64,000 nt of DNA from Nocardioides luteus. Its GTDB lineage: Bacteria; Actinomycetota; Actinomycetes; Propionibacteriales; Nocardioidaceae. A program made the position numbers and the translations under genes. Below, one piece after another: positions 31,338 through 43,140 of the stretch. Numbering within the stretch: position 1 is the first letter of the stretch; each line of letters opens with the position of its first letter. The notes under the pieces are model-generated. The model did no database searches and had not been told where the DNA came from. It worked only from the letters and a program-made list of their open reading frames with translations. The stretch lies in NCBI RefSeq assembly GCF_015752315.1, contig NZ_JADOVJ010000001.1:5014501-5078500 (forward strand), read 5' to 3'.

Positions 31338-32878
31338 CCGATGAATCCTCCCGCATCCACCAACAGGCTGAGCACAGGGCCCGGAATTACACCCAACAAG
31401 ACGGTGGCGACAGCGCTCAGAGCGATCACGACGGAGGTGGCGTACGACGGCCTGGAAACGGTGGCCACGTCCTCGCGGGCGTCGGTGAAGAACATCAGCA
31501 TGATGACGCGTACGTAGAAGAAGATCGCGATGATGCTGGAGCCGATCGCGACCGCGACGACGGGCCACTGACCGGCACCCAGGGCAGCGGCGAAGACGCC
31601 CCACTTGCCGATGAACCCGGCGGTGAGCGGCAGCCCGGCCATCGAGAGCAGGAAGACGGCGAAGGTCGCCGCGACCCAGGGGTGGGCGCGGCCCAGGCCC
31701 GCCCAGCGGTCCAGCGAGCCGACCTCGCCGTTGGGCCCGCGGACCAGGGAGACGATCGCGAAGGCACCGAGCGTCGCGAACCCGTAGGCGGTCAGGTAGA
31801 AGAGCACCGCCTGGGTCGAGCCGAAGGCGTCGGTCTGCACGCCGAGGAGGCCGGTGAGCAGGAAGCCGGTGTGGGCGACGGCGGAGTAGCCGAGCATCCG
31901 CTTCACATCGGTCTGGACGATCGCGAAGGAGGCGCCCAGCAGCATCGTCAGCACCGCGACGACGCCGATGGCCGGACGCCAGATCTCGCCCTCGGCGCCG
32001 AAGGCGACGTAGAAGAGCCGGAGCATCGCGGCGAACGCGGCGATCTTGGTGGCCGCGCTCATCCACGCGGTCACCGGCGTCGGCGCGCCCTGGTAGACGT
32101 CGGGCGTCCAGGAGTGGAAGGGCACCGCACCGGTCTTGAAGAGCAGGCCGACCGCCATCAGGCCGATGCCGAGGAGCAGCAGCGGGCTGGAGCCGTCCTC
32201 GGCCGCCACCTCACCGATCTCGGCCAGCGACATCGAGCCGGCGAAGCCGTAGACCAGCGCGAGGCCGTAGAGGAAGATGCCGGAGGAGAAGGCGCCGAGC
32301 AGGAAGTACTTCAGCGCCGCTTCCTGGGAGAGCAGCCGGCGACGCCGCGCCAGCCCGGTCAGCAGGTAGAGCGGGAGCGAGAGCACCTCGAGGGCGACGA
32401 AGAGCATCAGCAGGTCGCCGGAGATGCAGAAGAGCATCATCCCGCCGACCGCGAACATCATCAGCGGGTAGACCTCGGTGTGCTCCAGCCCCCTCTGGGA
32501 GGCGGTGCGCTCGGCCGAGGTGCCCGGCAGAGCCGCGGCCTGGCCGGCGAAGGCGCTGACGCCGTTGTCGAGCCGGCGCTCGGCGAAGAGCGCGACGCCA
32601 CCGAGCGAGACCAGCAGCACCAGCCCCTGGGAGAACATGCCGGGACCGTCGATGACGAGGGCGCCCTCACCGGTCGACATCCCGAGGCTGCTTCCGGCGC
32701 CGACGGCGACGGTCCCGGCGAGGGCCGCGACCAGGCCGGCCAGCGCCAGCGACACCTGCGTGTTGAACCGTGCGGCGCGCGGCGCGAACGCCTCGACGAC
32801 GACACCGGCGCAGGCCACGCCCAGCACCAGCAGGACGGGCCAGAGGGTGGCGTACGAAATTCCGGGGGACTCGAACAT
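31334..32878 (-). CDS. nuoN: NADH-quinone oxidoreductase subunit N
   Basis: 514-residue antiporter-like membrane subunit of complex I. YPLMMFAVGGMMLFCISGDL, SQEAALKYFLLGAFSSGI, the lysine-bearing KTGAVPFHSWTPDVYQGAP and KRMLGYSAVAHTGF are the conserved helix blocks. The ATG at 32878 is preceded by AGGTGAG; longer in-frame starts overlap nuoM. Gap of four bases from nuoM. Confidence 0.95.
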   Translation of the reverse strand: MFESPGISYATLWPVLLVLGVACAGVVVEAFAPRAARFNTQVSLALAGLVAALAGTVAVGAGSSLGMSTGEGALVIDGPGMFSQGLVLLVSLGGVALFAERRLDNGVSAFAGQAAALPGTSAERTASQRGLEHTEVYPLMMFAVGGMMLFCISGDLLMLFVALEVLSLPLYLLTGLARRRRLLSQEAALKYFLLGAFSSGIFLYGLALVYGFAGSMSLAEIGEVAAEDGSSPLLLLGIGLMAVGLLFKTGAVPFHSWTPDVYQGAPTPVTAWMSAATKIAAFAAMLRLFYVAFGAEGEIWRPAIGVVAVLTMLLGASFAIVQTDVKRMLGYSAVAHTGFLLTGLLGVQTDAFGSTQAVLFYLTAYGFATLGAFAIVSLVRGPNGEVGSLDRWAGLGRAHPWVAATFAVFLLSMAGLPLTAGFIGKWGVFAAALGAGQWPVVAVAIGSSIIAIFFYVRVIMLMFFTDAREDVATVSRPSYATSVVIALSAVATVLLGVIPGPVLSLLVDAGGFIG

Positions 32879-32882
32879 CGCG

Positions 32883-34307
32883 TCACTCACCTGCCTGGAT
32901 GACATCAACAAGAGGAGCCACGACCGGTTGGGCCGCCGAGATCAGCGGGCCGGGGACGAAGCCGAAGAAGAGAAGGGCGACGAGAAGGGGCACGAGTACG
33001 CCGACCTCCCGCCGGTCGAGGTCGCGGACCGGTCCTCGGGAGAGCTGAGCGGGACCGGTGAAGATCCGCTGGTAGGCCCACAGCACATAGATCGCGGCCA
33101 GCACGATCGCGGTGACCGCGATGACGCCGACCAGCCAGTGGTAGTCGAACGCGCTGATCAGGACCATGATCTCGGAGACGAACTGGGACAGTCCGGGCAG
33201 GCCGGCGGTGGCCAGGCCGGCGACCAGGAACGTGCCGGCGAGCACCGGGGTGGCCTTCTCCAGCCCGCGCATCGAGGAGATCGAGGCGGTGCCCTTGCGG
33301 GCGATCAGGAAGCCGGCGATCAGGAACATCGCCGCGGTCGCGACCCCGTGGTTGACCATGTAGAGGATCGCGCCGACCAGACCCTCGCGGGTGGCCGCGA
33401 AGATGCCCAGGGTGATCAGCCCGAAGTGCGAGAGCGAGGTCAGACCGATCAGCCGGAGCAGGTCGTCCTGACCGATCGCGAGCACCGCACCGTAGACGAT
33501 CGAGATCAGCGCCAGGACCACGACGACGGGCGTCGCCCACGCCGAGGCCTCCGGCACCAGACCCAGGCAGAGCCGGATCATGCCGAAGGTGCCGATCTTG
33601 TCGAGGACGCACACCAGGAGCACCGAGGTCGGCGTCGTCGCCTGCTCGGTCGTGTCGGCCAGCCAGGTGTGCACCGGGAACAGCGGCGCCTTGACCGCGA
33701 ACGCGATGAACATCGCCACGAAGATCCAGCGCTCGGCGGTGGTGCCGATGTCGAGCTGGGCCAGGTCGCTGATCAGGTAGGACGGCGCGCCGGCCTCCGA
33801 GGAGACCACGAAGAACCCGATCAGCGCACCGAGCAGCACCAGTCCGCCGCCGAGCTGGAACATCAGGAACTTCAGCGCTGCCTTCGCCCGCTGGGGCCCG
33901 CCGTGCTGGCCGATCATGAAGTACGCCGGGATCAGCGTCGCCTCGAAGGCGATGTAGAAGACGAACAGGTCGGCGGCCAGGAAGGTGAGCAGCGCGAAGG
34001 CCTCCAGGGCCAGCGCCCAGGCGTACCACCGCTTGTCGTGGTCCTTGACCGCCGCCACCATCACCAGCGGGACCAGGACGACGGTGAGCAGCACCATCAG
34101 CTTGCCGAAGCCGTCCATCTCGAGCGCCCAGTGGACGCCGAGCGGTTCCATCCAGACGAGGTCGGTGTCGGGAGCCGTGAACATCGTGACCACGCCGGCG
34201 ATCAGGGTGGCGATCGCGAAGCCGAAGGCCCACAGCTTGGGCCGGGCCGGCATCACCGCAGTGACCAGCGCGCCCACGAACGGGATGAGGACGAGAGTTG
34301 TCAGCAT
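32883..34307 (-). CDS. nuoM: NADH-quinone oxidoreductase subunit M
   Basis: 474 residues; proton-pumping antiporter-like subunit. The key Glu in FYIAFEATLIPAYFMIG and Lys in FAVKAPLFPVHTWLAD are present, with SLSHFGLITLGIFA and YMVNHGVATAAMFLIAG downstream. Start overlaps the nuoL stop by one base (TGATG). Confidence 0.96.
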   Translation of the reverse strand: MLTTLVLIPFVGALVTAVMPARPKLWAFGFAIATLIAGVVTMFTAPDTDLVWMEPLGVHWALEMDGFGKLMVLLTVVLVPLVMVAAVKDHDKRWYAWALALEAFALLTFLAADLFVFYIAFEATLIPAYFMIGQHGGPQRAKAALKFLMFQLGGGLVLLGALIGFFVVSSEAGAPSYLISDLAQLDIGTTAERWIFVAMFIAFAVKAPLFPVHTWLADTTEQATTPTSVLLVCVLDKIGTFGMIRLCLGLVPEASAWATPVVVVLALISIVYGAVLAIGQDDLLRLIGLTSLSHFGLITLGIFAATREGLVGAILYMVNHGVATAAMFLIAGFLIARKGTASISSMRGLEKATPVLAGTFLVAGLATAGLPGLSQFVSEIMVLISAFDYHWLVGVIAVTAIVLAAIYVLWAYQRIFTGPAQLSRGPVRDLDRREVGVLVPLLVALLFFGFVPGPLISAAQPVVAPLVDVIQAGE

Positions 34308-36169
34308 CAGTTGACCACCAGGATCGCGAGGGTCACCAGCACAGTGCCGCCGAGGACGGAGAGGGCATAGGAGCGTACGTAGCCGGTCTGTGCCTTGCGG
34401 AGCTCACCGGCGATCGCCGCGAGGGCGATCGGGCCACCGCTCATCAGGCCGTCGACGGCGTACTTGTCGGTCGCCAGGGCGCCGCGGGTGATCGCCATCC
34501 CGGGCGGCACCACGACGTCCTCGATGTGCGGGACGTGCAGGTAGGGGGTCGGCTCGGTCGTGGCCGGGCGGCGCCCGAAGACGAACCCGGCGGCCGCGAC
34601 GCCGATCGCGACGACGAGCACCGCGAGGACGGAGGTCGCCCAGACCGGGAGCGGACCGTGGTGCTCGGCGTGGCCGATGGCCACGACCGGCTCGAGCCAG
34701 TGCTCGATCCAGCCGCCGAGCGTGAACACGCCACCGAGGACCGACAGCGCGGCGAGGACGACGAGCGGTCCGGTCATGATCCGCGGCGACTCGTGCGGGT
34801 GTACGCCCTCGGGCCACCGCTTGCGGCCGAAGAAGGCGAGCATCATCAGGCGGGTCATGTAGAAGGCGGTCACGCCGGCGGCCAGCAGGGCGATGATGCC
34901 GACCAGCCAGCTCTCGGCGAAGGCGACCTCGAGGATCTTGTCCTTCGACCAGAAGCCGGCGAAGCCGGGGAAGCCGATGATCGCCAGGTAGCCCATCGCG
35001 AAGGTCAGGAACGTGACCGGGAGCGCCCGGCTTAGAGCGCCGTAGTGCTTGAGGTTCACGTCGTCGTTCATGCCGTGCATCAGCGAGCCGGCGCCGAGGA
35101 ACATGTTGGCCTTGAAGAAGCCGTGGGTGAGCAGGTGGAAGATCGCGAAGGCGTAGCCCGGCCCGCCCAGCCCGGCGGCCAGCATCATGTAGCCGATCTG
35201 ACTCATCGTCGAACCGGCCAGGACCTTCTTGATGTCGTCCTTCACGCAGGAGATCGCGGCACCCCAGATGATCGTCACCAGGGCGACGACCACGACGGCG
35301 GTCGAGGCGGCCTCGGCGGCGTCGAAGATCGCGCTGCTGCGGACGATGAGGTAGACACCCGCGGTCACCATGGTCGCCGCGTGGATCAGCGCCGAGACGG
35401 GCGTCGGGCCCTCCATCGCGTCGAGCAGCCAGCCCTGCAGCGGCACCTGGGCGGACTTTCCGCAGGCGCCGACCAGCAGCAGGATGCCGAGCCAGTTGAG
35501 GGTCGTCGTGGTCGTGTCGCCGATGTCGATCGCGGAGAACGACGTGGACCCGAAGGTGACGAAGGACAGCGCGATCGCCAGCGAGAGACCCATGTCGCCG
35601 ACCCGGTTCATCACGAACGCCTTCTTGGCGGCGGCGGCCGCGGACGGCTTGTGCTGCCAGAAGCCGATCAGCAGGTAGGACGCCAGGCCGACGCCCTCCC
35701 AGCCGAGGAAGAGGCCGACGTAGTTCTCCGCCAGCACCAGCATCAGCATCGCGGCGAGGAACAGGTTGAGGTAGCCGAAGAACCGGGTGCGCCGCTCGTC
35801 GTGGGCCATGTAGCCGACCGAGTAGACGTGGATCAGCGTGCCGACCCCGGTGATGAGCAGCAGGAACAGGCTGGAGAGCTGGTCGTAGAGCAGGTCGAAG
35901 CCCACCGACAGGTCACCGGTGTCGAACCAGGTGTAGAGGTGCTGGACGACCTGCCTGCTCTCCTCGTCGCGACCGAACGCGGCGATGAAGAGGACGAGCG
36001 ACAGCACGAAGGACGCGCCGGCGAGCACGACCGCGAGCCAGTGCCCGATCCTGTCGAAGAGGGCCGGGGCGAACGGCCGGCCGATCAGGATCAGCGCAGC
36101 GCCGGCCAGGGGCAGCGCGATGACCAGCCAGATCAGCGAGAAGACGCCGCTGGCCTCAACAGGATTCAC
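34307..36169 (-). CDS. nuoL: NADH-quinone oxidoreductase subunit L
   Basis: 620-residue distal pump subunit with the long lateral helix at the C terminus. Conserved [50 protein letters not shown] and [18 protein letters not shown] are intact. The GTG at 36169 overlaps the nuoK stop (GTGA); the frame is open further upstream but covers nuoK. Confidence 0.96.
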   Translation of the reverse strand: MNPVEASGVFSLIWLVIALPLAGAALILIGRPFAPALFDRIGHWLAVVLAGASFVLSLVLFIAAFGRDEESRQVVQHLYTWFDTGDLSVGFDLLYDQLSSLFLLLITGVGTLIHVYSVGYMAHDERRTRFFGYLNLFLAAMLMLVLAENYVGLFLGWEGVGLASYLLIGFWQHKPSAAAAAKKAFVMNRVGDMGLSLAIALSFVTFGSTSFSAIDIGDTTTTTLNWLGILLLVGACGKSAQVPLQGWLLDAMEGPTPVSALIHAATMVTAGVYLIVRSSAIFDAAEAASTAVVVVALVTIIWGAAISCVKDDIKKVLAGSTMSQIGYMMLAAGLGGPGYAFAIFHLLTHGFFKANMFLGAGSLMHGMNDDVNLKHYGALSRALPVTFLTFAMGYLAIIGFPGFAGFWSKDKILEVAFAESWLVGIIALLAAGVTAFYMTRLMMLAFFGRKRWPEGVHPHESPRIMTGPLVVLAALSVLGGVFTLGGWIEHWLEPVVAIGHAEHHGPLPVWATSVLAVLVVAIGVAAAGFVFGRRPATTEPTPYLHVPHIEDVVVPPGMAITRGALATDKYAVDGLMSGGPIALAAIAGELRKAQTGYVRSYALSVLGGTVLVTLAILVVN

Positions 36170-36471
36170 CACTTGAGCATCCTTGGCTCGTCGACCGAAG
36201 CCGTGTTTCTGGTGCGGAAGATGGTCATGATGATCGCCAGCCCGACGACCACCTCGGCGGCCGCGACGACCATCACGAAGAACGCCGTCACCTGCCCGTC
36301 GAGGTTGCCGTGCATCCGGCTGAACGCCACCAGGGCCAGGTTGGCCGCGTTGAGCATGAGCTCGACGCACATGAAGACGACGATCGCGTTTCGCCTGGTC
36401 AGCACGCCGATCGTACCGATCGTGAAGAGGATGGCGGACAAGATGACGTACGCCGTGGTGTTGTCTGTCAT
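36166..36471 (-). CDS. nuoK: NADH-quinone oxidoreductase subunit K
   Basis: 101-residue three-helix subunit. The membrane glutamates are in [16 protein letters not shown] and [16 protein letters not shown]. Overlaps nuoJ by ATGA and nuoL by GTGA. Confidence 0.95.
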   Translation of the reverse strand: MTDNTTAYVILSAILFTIGTIGVLTRRNAIVVFMCVELMLNAANLALVAFSRMHGNLDGQVTAFFVMVVAAAEVVVGLAIIMTIFRTRNTASVDEPRMLKW

Positions 36472-37184
36472 TCGCCCTGCCCCTCGTCACCCGTTCCGTT
36501 CGAGCGTCCACCGGCGAGGATGGCCGGGACCGACTTCGTGCTCTGCGACCCGTCCGGCAGCAGGGCCGGGGTGTCGTTGCTGTTGTGGCGCGCGAAGGTG
36601 CCCGGTGGGGGCAGCGGGCCGAGGTGCTTGCCGCTCTTCGCGTAGTCGGCGACCCGCTTGCGGGCGAGGTCGCTCTGGCTCTGCTTCGGGTCGATCCGCT
36701 CGCGGTGGGCCAGCACCATCGCGCCGATCGCGGCGGTGATCAGCAGCGCGCTGGTCGCCTCGAAGGCGATCACGTAGCGGGAGAAGAGGAGGTCGGCGAG
36801 ACGTTGTACGTTGCCGCCCTCGTTGGCGCTGGACAGCCCGCGCATCGTGGCGATGCTCGCCTGGCCGACGCCCGCGATCAGGGTCGCCCCGAGACCGATG
36901 CCGAGCAGGGCCGCGAGGACCTTCTGCCCCGCGATCGTCTCCTTGAGGGTGTCGGACGTGTCGACGCCGACCAGCATGATCACGAACAGGAACAGCATCA
37001 GGATCGCGCCGGTGTAGACCACGATCTGCACCGCGAACAGGAACGGCGCCTCCAGCGTCGCGTAGATCATCGCGAGCCCGACCATGACGACCGCCAGCGA
37101 CAGCGCGGCGTGCACCGGCTTGCGCGCGAAGAGGAGGCCCAGCGCGGCGATCACCGTGACCGACGCGAGGATCACGAAGCTCAT
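36468..37184 (-). CDS. nuoJ: NADH-quinone oxidoreductase subunit J
   Basis: 238 residues. Five helices with the conserved [21 protein letters not shown] core (pi-bulge helix), then a ~70-residue hydrophilic tail after VLAHRERID that is rich in Ser, Gly and Pro. The tail makes it longer than the ~180-residue E. coli subunit. ATGA overlaps with both nuoI and nuoK. Confidence 0.94.
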   Translation of the reverse strand: MSFVILASVTVIAALGLLFARKPVHAALSLAVVMVGLAMIYATLEAPFLFAVQIVVYTGAILMLFLFVIMLVGVDTSDTLKETIAGQKVLAALLGIGLGATLIAGVGQASIATMRGLSSANEGGNVQRLADLLFSRYVIAFEATSALLITAAIGAMVLAHRERIDPKQSQSDLARKRVADYAKSGKHLGPLPPPGTFARHNSNDTPALLPDGSQSTKSVPAILAGGRSNGTGDEGQGE

Positions 37185-37720
37185 CGGGCCGACTCCTTGG
37201 GCTCCGGTGCGTAGTAGGAGGTGTCGTCGTTGCCGAGGAACATGGGGTGGGGCGGAGCCTCCATCCCGTCCTCGAGCGGCGCGAGCAGGTCCTGCTTCTC
37301 GTAGATCAGGCTCTCGCGCGAGGTGTCGGCGAGCTCGTACTCGTTGGTCATCGTCAGGGCCCGCGTCGGGCAGGCCTCGATGCACAGCCCGCACAGGATG
37401 CAGCGCAGGTAGTTGATCTGGTAGACGCGGCCGTAGCGCTCACCCGGCGAGTAGCGCTCCTCCTCGGTGTTCTCCGCGCCCTCGACGTAGATGGCGTCGG
37501 CCGGACAGGCCCACGCGCACAGCTCGCAGCCGACGCACTTCTCCAGGCCGTCGGGGTGCCGGTTGAGCTGGTGGCGGCCGTGGAAACGCTCCTCGGTCGG
37601 CTCCTTCTGCTGCGGGTACTGCTCGGTGACCGGCTTCTTGAACTGCGTCCCGAACGTCACCGCGAACCCGCTCACCGGGTCCCAGAAGCGCTCCTTGAAC
37701 GTGCGGTCGTCGTTGCTCAC
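37181..37720 (-). CDS. nuoI: NADH-quinone oxidoreductase subunit I
   Basis: 179-residue 8Fe ferredoxin-like subunit in the peripheral arm (clusters N6a and N6b). Two CxxCxxCxxxCP motifs are present: [12 protein letters not shown] and [13 protein letters not shown]-terminal extension of ~50 residues. Four-base overlaps with nuoH and nuoJ. Confidence 0.96.
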   Translation of the reverse strand: MSNDDRTFKERFWDPVSGFAVTFGTQFKKPVTEQYPQQKEPTEERFHGRHQLNRHPDGLEKCVGCELCAWACPADAIYVEGAENTEEERYSPGERYGRVYQINYLRCILCGLCIEACPTRALTMTNEYELADTSRESLIYEKQDLLAPLEDGMEAPPHPMFLGNDDTSYYAPEPKESAR

Positions 37721-39009
37721 TTTGCCTCCTCAGGAGAGGGAAGAATGCGTACGCCGTTGGCACCCGACGGCGGGCCGAACACCAGCGGCTGGGCGGCACC
37801 TCGCACCGCTCCGCCCTGCGGCAGCGCGGGCGTCGGGAAGCCGCCGGCCGGCGTGCTGACCTGGGCCTCCTTCTCCGGCAGCCGGTTGAGGAAGCCGAGC
37901 ACGACGACGGCCGTGACGGCCACACCGAAGCCGAAGAGGACCCAGTTGGGACTGAAGCCGCCCTCGATCGCGGCCATCTTGATCACCGCGACGACGACGA
38001 TCCAGGCGAGGCTCGCCGGCAGCAGGACCTTCCAGCCGAGCGACATGAACTGGTCGTAGCGCAGCCGCGGCAGGGTGCCGCGCAGCCAGATGAAGATCCA
38101 GATGAAGAAGAACATCTTCAGGAAGAACCACAGCACCGGCCAGTAGCCCTCGTTGGCGCCGGCCCAGAGGGTGCCGAGGCCGAGCGGGGCCCGCCAGCCG
38201 CCGAGGAACAGCGTCGTGGCGAGCGCGCTGACGGTGGCCATGTTGATGTATTCGGCCAGGAAGAAGAGCGCGAACTTCAGGCTGGAGTACTCGGTGTGGA
38301 AACCACCGACCAGCTCGCCCTCGGCCTCGGGGAGGTCGAACGGCGCGCGGTTGGTCTCGCCGACCATCGAGATGCAGTAGATCAGGAAGGACGGCAGCAG
38401 CAGGGCGCCGAACCACCAGTCCTGCTGGGCGGCGACGATCTGGCTCGTGGACAGGCTGCCGGCCATCAGGAAGACGGTGACGAGGGCCAGGCCCATGCTC
38501 ACCTCATAGGAGATCATCTGCGCGCTGCTGCGCAGGCCTCCCAGCAGGGAGTAGGTGGAGCCGGAGGCCCAGCCGCCGAGCACGATCCCGTAGATGCCGA
38601 TGCTGGCGATCGCCATCACGAACAGCACCGCGACGGGCATGTCGGTCAGCTGCAGCGGCGTCTGCACGCCGAAGAAGTTGACCTCGGGCCCGAACGGGAT
38701 CACCGAGAACGTCACGAACGCCGGCACCGTGGCCAGGATCGGGGCCGTGATGAAGACGATCTTGTCGGCCTTCTCCGGCGTCAGGTCCTCCTTGAGCGCC
38801 AGCTTCACGCCGTCGGCGAGAGACTGCAGCAGACCGAACGGTCCGTGCCGGTTGGGCCCGATGCGGTGCTGCATCCGGGCCACGACCTTGCGCTCCCACC
38901 AGATGTTGAACAGCGTCAGCACGACGCAGACCACGAAGACCAGCAGGACCTTGATCGCGATGATCCACCACGGGTCCTGGCCGAACTGCTCCAGTCCGTT
39001 CACTGTCAT
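37717..39009 (-). CDS. nuoH: NADH-quinone oxidoreductase subunit H
   Basis: 430 residues, eight membrane segments forming part of the quinone chamber. [34 protein letters not shown], and [20 protein letters not shown] are unmistakable. After the last helix there is a ~45-residue Pro/Gly/Ala tail without clear structure. The ATG at 39009 overlaps the nuoG stop. Confidence 0.96.
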   Translation of the reverse strand: MTVNGLEQFGQDPWWIIAIKVLLVFVVCVVLTLFNIWWERKVVARMQHRIGPNRHGPFGLLQSLADGVKLALKEDLTPEKADKIVFITAPILATVPAFVTFSVIPFGPEVNFFGVQTPLQLTDMPVAVLFVMAIASIGIYGIVLGGWASGSTYSLLGGLRSSAQMISYEVSMGLALVTVFLMAGSLSTSQIVAAQQDWWFGALLLPSFLIYCISMVGETNRAPFDLPEAEGELVGGFHTEYSSLKFALFFLAEYINMATVSALATTLFLGGWRAPLGLGTLWAGANEGYWPVLWFFLKMFFFIWIFIWLRGTLPRLRYDQFMSLGWKVLLPASLAWIVVVAVIKMAAIEGGFSPNWVLFGFGVAVTAVVVLGFLNRLPEKEAQVSTPAGGFPTPALPQGGAVRGAAQPLVFGPPSGANGVRILPSPEEAK

Positions 39010-41195
39010 GCCCCCTCTACCGTGACCGTCGAGCCCGGCGAGGCGAGGTCCGCCCAGACGCCGCGCCCGAAGCTGTTCGTCGGCACCCACACGGTGTTGT
39101 CGGCGAGCTCGGCCGGCAGCGCCGGGAGCGTCCAGCTCCCCCGGTCACCGGTCACCGTCACGACGTCGCCGAGCTCCGCGTGGAGCGCTGCCGGGATGCG
39201 TACGAAAGCGGGGCGGGCGGTCGCCGCCAGCGCCTTGTCGCCGCTCTGCAGCGTGCCGTTGTCGAGCATCAGGCGCCAGGTCGCCAGGTGGAATCCAGCC
39301 GAATCGGTCGTTGTGACGGCCGACTCGGTCGTTGTGGGCGACGAGACGACAGTTTCGTACGCCACTTCTGCGGACTCGGCGCCCAGAAGTGAGAACTCGG
39401 CGGTGATGTGGGCGAGGACCTCGGCGTCGGAGTAGGCCGCGGGCTTGGCGAAGACCTTCTCGAACGGCCGGCGGCGGCCTTCCCAGGTGACGAAGGTGCC
39501 GGCCTTCTCGGAGGCGGTGGCGACCGGCAGTACGACGTCGGCGCGCTCGGTCACGGCGGTGACCCGCTGCTCGAGGCTGACCACGAAACCGGCCTGGTCG
39601 AGGGCGGCCAGGAAGGCGGCGGGGTCGGCGGTGTCGTCGGGGTCGACGCCGGCGACCACCAGTGCGTCGAGTCCGGCACGGACGATCGCCTCGGCGTCGA
39701 GGCCGCCTTCGCCCGGAAGCAGGTCGGCTTCGACCGCACCCCGGTCACCGGCGCGGCGCGGCACCCAGGCGAGCCTGGCGCCGGTGCGGTCGGCGAGCTC
39801 CGCAGCCGCGGAGTAGCCGCCGGGGCTGGTCGCCAGCCGCTCGCCGGCCAGGATCACCGAGGCCGCGGACACCCCGCTGACCTGCGACAACACGTCCTTC
39901 TCGCTCCCGGGAGCGGTCAGCACGACGTGGGCCCCGAGCTTGCGGGAGCCCTCGGATGCGTACGCGCTCAGGGCGGTGATCCGCAGGCCCTTCCGGTTGG
40001 CCTTGCGCAGCCTCAGGAAGAGCGTGCCGGCCTCGTCCTCGGGCTCGAGGCCGACGAGGACGACATGGTCGGCGGCGTCGAGGTCGGCGTAGGTGACGCT
40101 GGTGCCTGCCACCCGGGTGCGGAGGAAACCGGTCTCCTCCTCCGACAGCGGACGGGCACGGAAGTCGACGTGGGGCGTGCGCAGCGTGTCGCGGGCGAAG
40201 GTCGCATAGGCCTTCGCGTCCTCCAGCGTGAGCCGGCCACCGGGCAGCACGCCCACCGAGCCGGCAGCTGCCAGACCCTGAGCGGCGACCGCGACGGCCT
40301 CCAGCCAGGACGCCGGGCGCAGCTCGCCGTCCTCGCGGACCATCGGCGAGGTGAGCCGGTCGCGCACGGCGTAGCGGAAGCCGAAGCGGTCCTTGTCGGA
40401 GATCCACTCCTCGTTGACCTCGGGGTCGTTGCCGGCGAGGCGGCGCATCACCTTGCCCCGACGGTGGTCGATGCGGATCGCGGCACCGCAGGCGTCGTGC
40501 TCGGCGACGCTCGGGGTCGAGACCAGGTCGAAGGGACGGGCGCGGAACCGGTAGTCGTCGCTGGTCAGCGCGCCGACCGGGCAGATCTGGATGACGTTGC
40601 CGGAGAAGTAGGACGAGAACGGCTTGTCGTCGGCGATGCCGATCTGCTGCTGCGCCCCACGCTGGATCAACGAGATCCCCGGGTCGCCCGGGATCTCGGC
40701 GGCGAACCGGGTGCAGCGCTGGCAGACGATGCACCGCTCACGGTCGAGCAGCACGTTGGGCGAGAGGTTGATGGGCTTCGGGAACGTACGCTTCGTCCCC
40801 TCGAACCGGGTCTCGCTCTGCCCGTGGGACATCGCCTGGTTCTGCAGCGGGCACTCGCCGCCCTTGTCGCACACCGGGCAGTCCAACGGGTGGTTGACCA
40901 GGAGGAACTCCATGATCCCGTGCTGCGCCTTCACGGCCGTGGAGTTCTGGGTCTCCACCACCATGCCCTCGGCGACCGGGATCGTGCAGGAGGCCTGCGG
41001 CTTCGGGAAGCCACGGCCGTTGCCGGCGTCGGGGATGTCCACCAGGCACTGCCGGCAGGCACCGACGGGGGCCAGCAGCGGGTGGTCGCAGAACCGGGGG
41101 ATCTCGATCCCGGCCACCTCGGCGGCCCGGATCACGAGAGTCCCTTCCGGAACCGTGACGTCAGAGCCGTCGATCTTGAGAGTTACGTCGCTCAT
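39006..41195 (-). CDS. nuoG: NADH-quinone oxidoreductase subunit G
   Basis: 729-residue large peripheral-arm subunit. The N-terminal 2Fe-2S ligands are in [19 protein letters not shown] and SCTIPV. The HxxxC-type cluster is in [19 protein letters not shown] and the 4Fe-4S cluster in [12 protein letters not shown] with ICPVGAL. The remainder is a molybdopterin-oxidoreductase-like domain without cofactor function. The ATG at 41195 overlaps the nuoF stop (ATGA). Confidence 0.96.
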   Translation of the reverse strand: MSDVTLKIDGSDVTVPEGTLVIRAAEVAGIEIPRFCDHPLLAPVGACRQCLVDIPDAGNGRGFPKPQASCTIPVAEGMVVETQNSTAVKAQHGIMEFLLVNHPLDCPVCDKGGECPLQNQAMSHGQSETRFEGTKRTFPKPINLSPNVLLDRERCIVCQRCTRFAAEIPGDPGISLIQRGAQQQIGIADDKPFSSYFSGNVIQICPVGALTSDDYRFRARPFDLVSTPSVAEHDACGAAIRIDHRRGKVMRRLAGNDPEVNEEWISDKDRFGFRYAVRDRLTSPMVREDGELRPASWLEAVAVAAQGLAAAGSVGVLPGGRLTLEDAKAYATFARDTLRTPHVDFRARPLSEEETGFLRTRVAGTSVTYADLDAADHVVLVGLEPEDEAGTLFLRLRKANRKGLRITALSAYASEGSRKLGAHVVLTAPGSEKDVLSQVSGVSAASVILAGERLATSPGGYSAAAELADRTGARLAWVPRRAGDRGAVEADLLPGEGGLDAEAIVRAGLDALVVAGVDPDDTADPAAFLAALDQAGFVVSLEQRVTAVTERADVVLPVATASEKAGTFVTWEGRRRPFEKVFAKPAAYSDAEVLAHITAEFSLLGAESAEVAYETVVSSPTTTESAVTTTDSAGFHLATWRLMLDNGTLQSGDKALAATARPAFVRIPAALHAELGDVVTVTGDRGSWTLPALPAELADNTVWVPTNSFGRGVWADLASPGSTVTVEGA

Positions 41196-42502
41196 TTCGA
41201 CTCCGCCCATGCAGTCGACGCGGCCGGGTCGAACGGGCAGCCGCCCTGCTCGAGGTGGGCCAGGTATTCGTCTCGGAAGTACTTGATCGAGGAGGTGATC
41301 GGGCTCGTCGCACCGTCACCCAGCGCACAGAACGAGCGGCCGAGGATGTTGTCGCACTGGTCGAGCAGCAGGTCGAGGTCCTCGGGCTTGCCGTCGCCCT
41401 TCTCCAGCCGCTCCAGCACCTGCACCAGCCACCACGTGCCCTCGCGGCACGGGGTGCACTTGCCGCACGACTCGTGCTTGTAGAACTCCGTCCACCGCAG
41501 CACCGCCCGCACGACGCACACGGAGTCGTCGAAGATCTGCAGGGCGCGGGTGCCGAGCATCGAGCCCGCCGCCGCGACGCCTTCGAAGTCCAGCGTCACG
41601 TCCAGGTGCTCCTGGGTGAACAGCGGGGTCGAGGAGCCACCCGGGGTCCAGAACTTCAGCTCGTGCCCCTCGCGTACGCCACCGGCCAGCTCGATCAGCT
41701 GGCGCAGCGTGATGCCGAGCGGGGCCTCGTACTGACCCGGCTTCTTGACGTGACCGGAGAGCGAGAAGATGCCGACGCCGGCCGACTTCTCGGTGCCCAT
41801 GCCCGCAAACCAGAAGGCGCCGTTCTTCACGATCGCCGGCACCGAGGCGATCGACTCGGCGTTGTTGATCACGGTCGGGCTCGCGTAGAGACCGGCGACG
41901 GCCGGGAACGGCGGACGCAGGCGGGGTTGGCCGCGGCGTCCCTCGAGCGAGTCGAGCAGCGCGGTCTCCTCACCACAGATGTAGGCCCCGGCGCCGGCGT
42001 GCACGACCAGCTCGAGGTCGTAGCCGGAGCCGTGGATGTTCGTGCCGAGGTGGCCGGCCGCGTAGGCCTCACGGACCGCGGCCTGCAGCCGCCGGATCAC
42101 GTGCAGCACCTCGCCGCGTACGTAGATGAAGGCACGCTCCGCACGGATGGCGTAGGAGGAGATGATCACGCCCTCCACCAGGGTGTGGGGCGAGGCCATC
42201 ATGAGCGGGATGTCCTTGCAGGTGCCCGGCTCGGACTCGTCGGCGTTGACGACCAGGTAGCGCGGCTTCGGGTTCTCCGGGTCGGGCGGCGGCAGGAAGC
42301 CCCACTTCACCCCGGTCGGGAAGCCGGCACCTCCGCGGCCGCGGAGGCCGGAGTCCTTGACGGTCGTCTGTACGTCCTCAGGAGCCATCCGGAGCGCGAC
42401 GTCGAGCGCCTCGTAACCCCCGGTGGCGGTGTAGGCGGGCAGCGTCCAGGCCCGCTCGTCGCCCCAGTTGGCGGTCAGGACCGGGGTCAGGGTGTCGGTC
42501 AT
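41192..42502 (-). CDS. nuoF: NADH-quinone oxidoreductase subunit F
   Basis: 436-residue NADH- and FMN-binding subunit. NADH/FMN region GLRGRGGAGFPTGVKWGF and NADESEPGTCKDIPLM; SLBB-like ICGEETALLDSLEG; C-terminal N3 cluster ESCGKCTPCREGTWW plus the distal Cys in GRSFCALGDGA. Overlaps nuoE and nuoG by four bases each. Confidence 0.97.
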   Translation of the reverse strand: MTDTLTPVLTANWGDERAWTLPAYTATGGYEALDVALRMAPEDVQTTVKDSGLRGRGGAGFPTGVKWGFLPPPDPENPKPRYLVVNADESEPGTCKDIPLMMASPHTLVEGVIISSYAIRAERAFIYVRGEVLHVIRRLQAAVREAYAAGHLGTNIHGSGYDLELVVHAGAGAYICGEETALLDSLEGRRGQPRLRPPFPAVAGLYASPTVINNAESIASVPAIVKNGAFWFAGMGTEKSAGVGIFSLSGHVKKPGQYEAPLGITLRQLIELAGGVREGHELKFWTPGGSSTPLFTQEHLDVTLDFEGVAAAGSMLGTRALQIFDDSVCVVRAVLRWTEFYKHESCGKCTPCREGTWWLVQVLERLEKGDGKPEDLDLLLDQCDNILGRSFCALGDGATSPITSSIKYFRDEYLAHLEQGGCPFDPAASTAWAESK

Positions 42503-43140
42503 GCCTCAGGGGCCTTCCACTCGTTCTCGGCGGCCAGCTTCAGGCCCGCCTGGGAGGCCTCACCCGATGCCGGCCCCTCGTCGACGAGCCCGTCCTCGAA
42601 TCCGGCCAGGACCCGCTCGGCCTCGCGCCAGCTCGTGATCCGGGCGCCGCGCGAGGCCACCACCTCGCGGCCTTCACGCAGGTCGTCGACCAGCTGCGCG
42701 GCCGACTCGGGGGTCTGGTTGTCGAAGAACTCCCAGTTGACCATCACCACCGGCGCGTAGTCGCAGGCCGCGTTGCACTCGATGTGCTCCAGGGTGATCG
42801 CGCCGTCGGCGGTGGTCTCGTCGTTGCCCACCTCGAGCTTCTCGCGCAGGCAGGCGAAGATCTCGTCGCCGCCCATCACCGCGCAGAGCGTGTTGGTGCA
42901 GACGCCGACATGATGACGACCGACCGGGTGGCGCTTGTACATCGTGTAGAACGTCGCGACCCCGCTCACCTCGGCCGGGGTGAGCCCGAGGACGTCGGCG
43001 CAGGCCTGGATGCCCTCGGGCGTGACCCGGCCCTCCACCGACTGCACCAGGTGGAGCATCGGCAGCAGCCCGGAGCGGGCCTGGGGATAGCGGGCCGCGA
43101 TCTCGCGCAGCTCGTCGAATGTCTCAGGAGCCAGACTCAT
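42499..43140 (-). CDS. nuoE: NADH-quinone oxidoreductase subunit E
   Basis: 213-residue thioredoxin-like 2Fe-2S subunit. Ligands CTNTLC and, further on, ECNAAC match the family C-x4-C...C-x3-C pattern. A ~45-residue C-terminal extension follows the core. ATG at 43140 overlaps the nuoD stop. Confidence 0.96.
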   Translation of the reverse strand: MSLAPETFDELREIAARYPQARSGLLPMLHLVQSVEGRVTPEGIQACADVLGLTPAEVSGVATFYTMYKRHPVGRHHVGVCTNTLCAVMGGDEIFACLREKLEVGNDETTADGAITLEHIECNAACDYAPVVMVNWEFFDNQTPESAAQLVDDLREGREVVASRGARITSWREAERVLAGFEDGLVDEGPASGEASQAGLKLAAENEWKAPEA